NCBI GenBank assembly: GCA_037447655.1
Contig: JBBHKE010003005.1
Span: 44,701-108,700, forward strand
Source: Zygnema cylindricum
Taxonomy: Eukaryota; Streptophyta; Zygnematophyceae; Zygnematales; Zygnemataceae
DNA: 64,000 nt
Direction of reading: 5' to 3'
The first letter of the stretch is position 1, and every line of letters starts with the position of its first letter. A model generated the notes under the pieces. It searched no databases and was not told where the DNA came from. It was given only the letters and a program-made list of their open reading frames with translations. This document shows positions 55,859 through 64,000 of this stretch, piece by piece. The position numbers were made by a program, and so were the translations under genes.

Positions 55859-56057
55859 CACCGCGAATCGTTATTAGCGTTATGAACTCTATATCGGCAC
55901 CCCAAAATTTTGACATTAATACCTTAAATAGAATAAACTTCACTATTTAAGGTCGTGGACTATAATCTGCCACGTCTCCCGGCACTAAATTAGAATGAAT
56001 GACGCTAATTTTTTCTTTACACTAATAATTTCTCAACGCTAATAACGATTCGCGGTG
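55859..56057. mobile_element. TIR element family B (199 bp)
   Basis: The ends are CACCGCGAATCGTTATTAG and TAATAACGATTCGCGGTG. TA lies on both sides (55857-55858, 56058-56059). Copy 1 of the block has the uninterrupted sequence GGCAATAGTTGCC at 49251-49263. Confidence 0.85.
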
Positions 56058-56512
56058 TAGTTGCCTTGCCGGCGTGACCTTACTGATAACTAATTAACAT
56101 ATTACTGCCACTAAACGTGTTCGTACGATAAATATTTATGGCAGCTCCTGACTGACGAGAGGCCTAATGCCACGTGGTGAAAGATAGATCGTCGTGATTT
56201 TTCACCAACAGTAAATTGACGTCACGACAGCCCTGCCGTGTAAAGTGGTCCTGCGTCAAGTCAACAAACGCTTGTCGTTTATCCGATGAAAAAAACCAGC
56301 GGAGCTTATGTATCTGATTCGTCCGCGGTCGTTTTGCCGAACCTGAGTCAACCATTGCCTAATTTTGGTTCTGGTCGGTGGTCAAAATGAAATTGTACGA
56401 TTAGCAGGTGCGTTGTAAGTTTTCGCCGCTGCCAATAAACGTATTCTATGTTTCGGCCGCCGACAAATTTACCGTTTGTCCCATCACTGCACATAGTACA
56501 CCGTGTTCCGCT

Positions 56513-56717
56513 ATTAGGTTGATAATATTTTCGCCACTAAAAACATTTTTTATCCGTACACATCTGTCCGATTATCAATTTGAGACCGCCAATCGGAAGC
56601 TGATAGTCTTACCTTTCAACCTCAACCGTCCGATCCAAGATCCGACATGTGTGTACGGAGAAAACATGTTTTAAGAGACTAAAAAAAACAGTAACACTAA
56701 TAGCGATTCACGGTATA
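56513..56717. mobile_element. Family F MITE
   Basis: It has TTTTATCCGTACACATCTG, GACCGCCAATCGGAAGCTGA and GATCCGACATGTGTGTACGG, and ends CTAATAGCGATTCACGG. Confidence 0.65.
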
Positions 56718-57019
56718 CTGTACTGTACTCTCTGGTACTGCTGACAATACATTGTACGTTCCAACCTTATTTCAAAATCTGATACGTGCTTCGGCAGAAA
56801 ACAACAAAATTGAAAGTACACAAAAAGATCGCCGTCAAAGTCGGCAATTCAACATGTCGCCCTTCGGTCAAAGACGCCGCGTGTCCTGGAAGCGACAAGT
56901 GTCAGCGACACGTCGACCTTATTATTTGTCACTGTAAATAGTTCAAAAGGCGGCGGAAAAATTGCTCCTTCGACGACTCTAAACGACGCCTCAAATTGCT
57001 TCGCAGCTTTGCGCAACAC
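56718..57019. other. Upstream region of the LRR gene
   Basis: There is no gene. It contains CGTGTCC/GTGTCAGCGACACGTCG-type ACGT motifs near 56877-56915, which may be promoter elements. Confidence 0.35.
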
Positions 57020-57027
57020 TATAAATA
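57020..57027 (+). promoter_or_regulatory. TATA box of the LRR gene
   Basis: TATAAATA lies about 130 bp upstream of the ATG at 57157, a usual plant spacing once a 5' leader is allowed for. Confidence 0.6.
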
Positions 57028-57156
57028 GAAACAAACAGTTTTTACCGACTCTAAATTCCTAGGTCTATTCGGAGAACATAATTTCTCGACCTAAAACCGC
57101 CACGTGGCCTTTGCTTAGAAAGTTTTGAATTCTATTGTCGTGGCGAGTGTGTAGCC

Positions 57157-57497
57157 ATGGCGTCCACCGGATTGGTAGTGGCAGTGCTGATTTTGACGTG
57201 CCACGTGGCACTCGTAATGGGAGCCTACATTGACATCATGATGTCGGAGCCTGACAGTAGGTTTCACCATCCTTTGCCCTTCCCTTTTCCTCTTCCTGAT
57301 CTGCGGTCCATGTCTTCACACGTGCGAAGCATGCATCTGATTGGGTCCTCTGCCTCGTCTGTCCGTACTTGTGCTGCAGAGTCGGCTCTGGAGGCGGTGA
57401 AGGCGGCCGTCGGGAATAAGGAGGACTTTCCGGAAATCAGATGTTCCGATGAATGGGGGCTTTTCCGGTGCGACGATTCCGGTCGTGTGTACTCAGT
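57157..57497 (+). CDS. Exon 1: signal peptide and LRR N-terminal cap
   Basis: The ATG lies in the good context GCCATGG. Residues 1-22 (MASTGLVVAVLILTCHVALV and following) are a typical secretion signal. The C-terminal CSDEWGLFRCDDSGRVYSV resembles the cysteine-pair cap before plant LRRs. The donor is TCAGT/GTGAGC, phase 2. Confidence 0.8.
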
Positions 57498-60400
57498 GTG
57501 AGCGACTATCCCTGCGTGCACACTCTGCTGTATCCACTGAATCCCGCGCTAAACCCCGTACTGGATTTTGCACTGAATCCCGCAATGAAATCCGCACTGA
57601 ATCCCGCACTGAATCCCGCACTAAATCCCGCACTAAATTCCGCACTGAATCTCGCACTGAATTATGCACGGATGCATGGTGGCAGAGTGCTGCACTTTCT
57701 CCTGCGATGCGCTTCCAGAGCCAGGCTGGGGCGATGGGTGGGAGGGGAGAGCAGAAGGGTGGAGGGAAAGGGGGGGGGAAGAGACGAAGGATGGGGAGGG
57801 GAGGTAGTGGAGCAGAAGAGCTCTAAAATTAGCTCTACTTTTAGCACTAATTTCCGCACAAAAACCTGCATTGGATTGGCACTGAAAATCACTCTGAACC
57901 TACGAATGAAATTCGCACTAAAACTTGTACAACATCTGCAATGAAGCTCGAATTGAACATAGCACAAAATGCCGCACTGAATATCGCACTAAAAGCTGCA
58001 CATGATCCACACTGAATTAGAACTACATCTGCTTTGCTATTTGGATTCGACTCTGCTCTTATGCGCTTTGAGACGACTGCGGGGTTGGAGGAATCCATGG
58101 GGAGAAGTTAAAAGTAAAGAAAGGGAAAAAAAAAAGATGGAGAGGGAAAGCGTGAAGACGGCATAGATAGTTTTGTGTATTGACAATTAGGGGGGGAGGT
58201 CTGTAGGGAGCTAGCCATTTTGGAGGGGAGCATTGCTCCGGAGATTGGCAACCTCACACGACTGAAAGCCTTGTGAGTGAAGATTGAGAGAGGAAATGCA
58301 TCTCATATGAAAAGTTTTTATGATACGAATTATGTTTCTTGTGTTGGTGACTCTTTTCCAAAAGAGATGAAAAATGTTAACAATACTTGTTTTTCTTTGC
58401 AAGTTGTAATGATTTAGGTGGTTTTGAAACGGTGGAGGGGGTGGGGGTGAAATGGCAAGGTTTTATTGTGTTAGAAATTAAATGGGAGTTGACGATTACT
58501 TGAGGAATTGCAAACATTGGAATTTGAATAAGAAATTATGGATTTTTGGATTGAAAATCCATGTTTTTTTTCCAAAAATATCTTTTTGATGAGGAAAAAC
58601 TTCTTATTAGAAGGGTGATTCTTTATTTGGAGAGGTGCATTGGTTGGTTTGAAGCGATCACCAATTCATAATCAATCTCCTTAAAAGATAATATTTTGAC
58701 GGAAAAACAATATTTTGAAAAGGTTAATTTGTTCTTTTGTATATTTACTCATTGTTGTTTGATTATGTAAGGTTGTGGGATAAAATGAGGGTGATTTTGG
58801 ATAAATGGAAAAAAATCTTTTTGACTATTTTACCTTTTGATTCACGCAAGTAATGTATAGGCTAAGTACATGTATATTGTGTATATTAAGAATGTTAATC
58901 TTATTAAAATCCATTATTTTTTATGTTAAAGGCATTTGGGAGGTTTGGGATGGGTACACGAGGTGTCACAGATATATGCATACTAACCGGTTGGGTGGAA
59001 GCATTCCATCGTCCATCGGTCGACTGACATCCCTCGAAACATTGTAAGACAATATCGACACATTATCTACCAAGTGAATTAGTAACTAAGATTGATACCT
59101 TAGATAATTTTGCCTATCAAAAATGGTCAAAGAGGGCGGGGAGCGTGTGAAGCAAGTGAAAGAATAATATTATAAAGAGCACTAAACATTGATTGTTATT
59201 TACAATGTTGACAAAGATTGATATCTTATATAGTATCATCTTTTTATAGGAGTCGAGGAAGCGAGGGACATTCTAAGCAAGTGAAATCATAAAATTATAA
59301 AAATCACTAAATTATAATAACAATTAATATTATAAACAAAAAGCATAGAAAAATTATAATCGATAACCATTAGTAATATTTAAAATCAATAAAAATAGAA
59401 AGACACGATAAAAATCATCAATAATTATCATTATGAAAACTGTCTTCAATAATTAGCAAAAATCACTAACTTTTGTAAATAAACAATTGAAATTCTTAAA
59501 AATAGTGATTTTAATATTAATTTTTGATCATTTTCATCTTGATTATAACAATTAATTGTAAGAAATTATAATGATAAACACTAATACGAGTAAAAAAGTT
59601 ATCTTTACTAATGATAAATAATAATTGTTACTATACAACATGAGTTTATGAATAACATTATAGAGTAATAGGAACGAAACATTAATAATAGACAACATAA
59701 TAGTTTATTATGAATAGTATACAACAAATTGTTTGACTAAAAATTTGAGAGGTTTGGGGGTGGGGATGCGAGGCGTCACAGATATGTATCTACAAACCAA
59801 TTCAGTGGAAGCATTCCATCGTTCATCGGTCAACTGAAATCCCTCCAATACTTGTAATAAATATATAAGAGAAACAAATTCGAAAGCTTTAAAACATTCC
59901 TCGAAACATTGCAAGTCACAATTTGCAATAGATAATAATAAATAAAACAAGAACGAACGTTTAAAAGTATATCGTCTATTCTACAGGGAAGGGCATGAGA
60001 GGGCATGATAATAAACACGTGAAATGTAGTTGTAATCATAGCAAATTGTTGTTAAAAAAAAAAAAGAAAGCTAAAGTTCCAACTAGTCATAATATAAAAT
60101 AGTAAGGAAATATTTTATAAAAATAGTAAATATTAAAATTGTAAAAGTGTAACAAGAATTAATCAAAATAATTAGTTACAACAATTGATAATAATAATAA
60201 CTATATTTTAAAAACTGATAACAAAAACATAAAGAGATGAAATAAACCGATAAAATTAAATTAAGTAATATTGATGTTGAAAAATTAATCATATTGAAAA
60301 AAAATTAATTGGTAATCCTAATCCATTTAAATTAATTATTAATGATACGTAATTAAAAATTGATTAACAAAATCATAAATAATAAGTTGAAATTTTGTCG

Positions 60401-63400
60401 GTTTGTGGGTGGGGATGCGAGCTGTCACAGATCTCTAGATAACAACATGTTCAGTGGAATCATTCCATTCTCCATCGGTCAATGGACATCCATAAAAGAA
60501 TTGTAAGAAATATATTTAACAAAAAACCGCATACCGCAACCAATTCTAATTGATATAAACAGATGATTTAAAACAACTTTTGATTTTAACATCTAATTAT
60601 AAATAATAACAAGGAATAAATAACTATGGTAATTTTTGGAATCAAAAATTTAAACTCTGGTAATAACTGATGATACTAATTAGTAATTCATATATAAAAA
60701 CAAATAAAATATATATAGATAATAAATTAATACTATTTATTAGTAAAACTGATTGTAACAACGAAAAATAGTCGTAACTAGTAATGCAAATTTAAAAATT
60801 TAACAAAAGGTATTAACAAATCGTACAGCATAGACGATTATCAAAATTCATTGGTAACAATAATAATTAATTTTGGGATAAGGAATTTGAGAGGATTGGG
60901 GGTGGGGATGTGAGTTGTCACAGAGATTTATCTGGCAACCAGTTGAGTGGAAGCATTCCATCGTCCATCGGTCAAATGAAATCCCTCCAAGTATTGTAAG
61001 AAACATAAGAAAAATACACATTTCCCAAATTTGAAATGTCCGACAAAACATTGTAAGACACATTTGTAAAAACAGTAATAGAAAAAAAAGAAAACATTTT
61101 CTTTAAACAAGATAATTTATTATGCATTGTGGGATGGGCATGGGCGGGGGGGGTAATAAGTAAAAATCAGTTATGATCATAAAAATTTAAATTAAAAAAA
61201 TAAAATAAAAACAGCATACGAATGATTTAAATTGATGTTGACAAACGATTTAAAACAATTTGTTTGGTTAACATTTAGTTATGAATAATGACAAGGAAAA
61301 ATGAAAATGGTAATTTTTGAAATCAATAAAATCAAACAGTGGTAATTACTGATCATACTAACTAAAAATTTATATAAAAAAACAAATAAAATATACAGAT
61401 AATAAATTTGTAATATTTATTAGTAAAACTGATTCTAAAAATTAGGAATAATCGTAACTAGTAATGCTAATTTATAATTTAATAAAAGGTATTTACTAAT
61501 CTTAAAACATAGAAGATACCAATAAATCATTAATAACAATAATAAAGAAGCTTGGGATAAGGAGTTTGAGAGGATTGGGGATGGGGATGAGAGTTGTCAC
61601 AGAGGTTTATCCAACAACCAGTTGAATGGAAGCATTCCATCATCCATTAGTCAACTAAAGTCTCTCCAAAATATGTAGGAAATTAATAGAAGAAAACATA
61701 TTTCACAGCTTTGAAACATCCCTCAAAACATTGTTAGACATGCTTTGTAATGTATAACAATAAAACCAAAAAATGATCCCTAAGAATGTTGTCTATTCTA
61801 CCGAGCAGGGCGTGAGAGCAGTAGTAATAAGCAAGTGAAAAGTAGTATGATCATAGATAATTATTTATTAGAAAGAAAAAATCAAAGTTACAACTAATTA
61901 TAATCAATATAATTTAAAAAAGGAAATATTATAAAAATGATGGTAATTATTTAGATTGTAAAATTAATAAATAATAACAATGTTAAATAAAATTAATAAA
62001 AAGAATCAGTAACGGTAATTGATAACAATGGATAATAATAATAACTACTTATTCGTATTTTATATAGATAAATGTAAACAAAGAAAAGAAATCGTTAGGA
62101 GGAAAGTATTTAATATTGACGATGAATATTAAATAGTAAAAAATTAACTACAACAAAAAAAAAACATAGCTGCTAATCTTTAGATAATAAATATGTTATA
62201 AATAAAAAAAGAAACTTCATAGTTAATCATGAGTCATTAATGATTAGCATTAGTAAATCGTACAAATGGGTATTAACATTTATAATACGTAATTAAGAGT
62301 TAATTGAAACATCATAGATAATAAATATATTATAAATAAAAAAAGAAACTTCATAGTTAACCATGAGTCATTAATGATTAGCATTAGTAAATCGTACAAA
62401 TGGGTGATAATAAAAAACCATCAATGACAGTATTTAACCAGTCTGACTAAATGGGTTTTGGGAGATTTCTGGGTGGGAATAAGCGGCGTCACAGATTCTT
62501 AGGTAGCAACAAGTTGAGTGGAAGCATTCCATCGTCCATCGTTCAACTGACATCCCTCCAATATTTGTAAGAAACAAAAGAGAAAACACACATTTTCCAA
62601 ATTTTAAATGTCTAACAAAACATTGTAAGACACATTTTGTAAAAATAGTAATAGGAAAAAACAAATATTTTTCTTTAAAAAGGTAATTTATTATGAATTT
62701 TGAATAAGCATGGGCGGGCGGGGTTATAAGTAAAAACCAATTATGATCATAATATTTACGCAATAACGGATTGTACTAATTAGTAATTCATAAATACAAA
62801 TAAACAAAATAAACCGATAATAAATTACTAATAAATATTGATGATAAATATCAATTAGTAAAAACGGATTTTAACGATTAAAAATTATAGTAACAAGTAG
62901 TGCTACTTAATAATTCAACAATAGGCTTTAACTAATCACAAAACATAGATGTTAACCAAAATTCATCAGTAACTCTATGAAGCAAGATTGACAAAAGGAG
63001 TTTGAGAGGATTGTGGATGGGGATGCGAGTTGTCACAGAGATTTAGCTGACAACAAGTTGAGCGGAAGCATTCCATCATCCATCGGTCAACTGAAGTCTC
63101 TCCTAAAAATGTGAGAAATTTATAAGATAAAAATAAATTTTACAGCTTTGAAACATCCCTCAAAACATTGTAAAATAGATTTAGAGCAGATAATAAGAAA
63201 AATAAAATAGCTGCCCCCCTAGGTAGGGTTGTGGATAAGGGGTGGACGACGGTCAAGTGAAAGCTGGATATATTCTGGAAAAAATTATGAATAAAAACAA
63301 CTCGTATTGCAATCGATTTTAACTAATGTTGACAAATGATTCAGTTTAACAACATCACTAATTAGTTGCAAAATATAACAATAAATAAATAATAATAGCA

Positions 63401-64000
63401 ATAATTAAAATTAATGGGAATAGTCATTATTAAGAATTCGATAACTCTTAGAATTCCGCAGATCCGGAATTTGGCATGTCTTGAAAGGCAACCTTTTTCC
63501 AATTCAAGAAATATAGTAACAACTAACAAAAAGTAAAATCGACCGATAAAAAAGTATTTATAATACTGATGATAAATATAGAACACTAGAAATAAATCAC
63601 AACATTTATAAAAATAGCTAACAATGCTAGGCAATAATCAATTAGTGATATTTATTAAACTGGAAACACGTAAGTTAATAAAAATACATTAATAACAATA
63701 ATAAGCCAGTTTGAGTAACAAGAGTTTGGGAGGTTTGATGGTGGGGATGCGAGGTGTCACAGACAACTATCTCACAACAAGTTGAGTGGAAGCATTCCAT
63801 CGTCCATCGGTCAAATAACATACCTCACTGACTTGTAAGAAACATAAGGGAAATGTGCATTTCTACTTACTGGAGACATCCCTTGAAATATCGTACGATA
63901 CATCACCTATATACTAGATAGATAAATAATTTAATTCATAATAATAAAGTTAAAGCTGAAAAATGAAATAATTAAGATTGATAGTTTAAAAATTATGATC
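57157..64000 (+). CDS. LRR receptor-type protein gene, 5' part (10 exons, runs off the window)
   Basis: Exon 1 encodes a signal peptide and LRR cap. Exons 2-10 each encode one leucine-rich repeat of the plant extracellular type (consensus NxLSGSIPSSIGQLxSLxxL). All introns are phase 2, and every exon joins in frame without stops. Exons 3-10 are exactly 72 bp (24 residues). One-repeat-per-exon structure with phase-2 introns is known in some plant LRR receptor kinases. No transmembrane or kinase segment is inside the window, so receptor kinase versus receptor-like protein is open. Introns share blocks (TTTGAGAGGATTGGGG before each exon; GTAAGAAA and CAAAACATTGTAAGAC after), so exon and intron were duplicated together. 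Confidence 0.8.
57498..58206 (+). other. Intron 1 with a 12-bp tandem repeat
   Basis: Variants of CACTGAATCCCG run from about 57535 to 57665 and, diverged, from 57838 to 58010. A G-rich stretch lies between (57725-57815). Open frames of 125 and 163 codons here come from the repeat and cross the exon 1 donor. Confidence 0.7.
58207..58272 (+). CDS. Exon 2: LRR 1
   Basis: The exon is 66 bp after TCTGTAG, reading ELAILEGSIAPEIGNLTRLK, with donor GTGAGTG. It is two residues shorter than the later repeats and differs in sequence, so it is the founder or a separate repeat. The acceptor choice is the least certain of the series. Confidence 0.65.
58972..59043 (+). CDS. Exon 3: LRR 2
   Basis: 72 bp between GGTGTCACAG and GTAAGA, reading YMHTNRLGGSIPSSIGRLTS. 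Confidence 0.85.
59044..59781 (+). other. Intron 3 with two copies of the shared intron block
   Basis: The block (GGGCG...GCAAGTGAAA...ATAAT) present once in other introns occurs at about 59137-59175 and again at about 59256-59300. This suggests that one repeat unit here lost its exon. Confidence 0.45.
59782..59853 (+). CDS. Exon 4: LRR 3
   Basis: 72 bp after GGCGTCACAG, reading YVSTNQFSGSIPSFIGQLKS; donor GTAATA. Confidence 0.85.
60431..60502 (+). CDS. Exon 5: LRR 4
   Basis: 72 bp after GCTGTCACAG, reading SLDNNMFSGIIPFSIGQWTS; donor GTAAGA. It is the most diverged of the 72-bp set. Confidence 0.85.
60924..60995 (+). CDS. Exon 6: LRR 5
   Basis: 72 bp after GTTGTCACAG, reading DLSGNQLSGSIPSSIGQMKS; donor GTAAGA. 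Confidence 0.87.
61603..61674 (+). CDS. Exon 7: LRR 6
   Basis: 72 bp after GTTGTCACAG, reading GLSNNQLNGSIPSSISQLKS; donor GTAGGA. Confidence 0.85.
62495..62566 (+). CDS. Exon 8: LRR 7
   Basis: 72 bp after GGCGTCACAG, reading FLGSNKLSGSIPSSIVQLTS; donor GTAAGA. Confidence 0.85.
63039..63110 (+). CDS. Exon 9: LRR 8
   Basis: 72 bp after GTTGTCACAG, reading DLADNKLSGSIPSSIGQLKS; donor GTGAGA. Confidence 0.85.
63763..63834 (+). CDS. Exon 10: LRR 9
   Basis: 72 bp after GGTGTCACAG, reading QLSHNKLSGSIPSSIGQITY; donor GTAAGA. The array probably continues beyond the window. Confidence 0.85.

Larger units (their letters stand above)
54925..56512 (+). repeat. Duplicated block, copy 2
   Basis: This is the homologue of 47880-50424. 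It carries a family E element (55118-55425) and a family B element (55859-56057) that copy 1 lacks at those points, and lacks the C, B and D insertions of copy 1. There is no gene. Confidence 0.75.

Noticed and set aside
57449-57944. Open frames of 125 and 163 codons with ALNP or TESR repeats
   Set aside because: They cover the exon 1 donor and a 12-bp repeat. The conserved phase-2 donor at 57498 shows this is intron.

Overview
This is a nuclear DNA window from a eukaryote, almost certainly a land plant. The evidence is AT-rich intergenic DNA, intron-split genes with GT-AG borders, plant-type LRR and LysM exons, Ty1-copia and Ty3-gypsy elements, and primer-binding sites that match plant initiator tRNA-Met as I recall it. 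Plant group is not resolved. A non-flowering lineage (bryophyte, lycophyte or fern) is my inference from the unusual EGF/LysM gene and the GC-rich non-LTR element.

Most of the window is transposable elements in several layers. From 1.6 to 5.5 kb (minus strand) lies a dead non-LTR retroelement with a reverse transcriptase and a nuclease-like tail. A solo-LTR-like insertion with a 5-bp target duplication splits it, and the 5' LTR of a copia element cuts it off. Copia-1 (5547-11861, plus) has both LTRs. From 12.5 to 18.1 kb there are TIR elements (families A, D and E), a solo copia LTR, and a 401-bp sequence in three tandem copies. A Ty3-gypsy chromovirus (18147-25917, plus) has two 968-bp LTRs. 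A second, unrelated copia (25918-30058, minus) has lost its 3' end. Copia fragments recur at 39-40, 46 and 52-54 kb. From 47 to 57 kb is a stack of small TIR elements (families A to F) within a duplicated block. The two copies of that block differ by insertions and so supply empty sites.

Three host-type loci are visible. (1) At 30.1-31.1 kb (minus) is the 3' end of an unidentified, now broken, reading frame. (2) At 34.8-37.2 kb (plus) are exons for an extracellular protein joining an EGF-like domain to about four LysM domains. A further EGF-like exon at 32 kb sits inside an LTR-like insertion. Frame problems suggest the gene is decaying or only partly recognised. (3) From 57157 to the right edge (plus) is the 5' part of an LRR receptor-type gene: a signal-peptide/LRR-cap exon, then nine LRR exons. 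Eight of these are exactly 72 bp, and all are bounded by phase-2 introns that share sequence, so the array grew by duplicating exon plus intron.

The most notable observations are: a conserved tRNA-like hairpin antisense in the copia LTRs, with stems that covary between copies; a half-tRNA-type primer-binding site that includes the gag start codon; the EGF-LysM exon series and the EGF exon inside an insertion; the LRR exon array; and the reciprocal empty sites for the small TIR elements.
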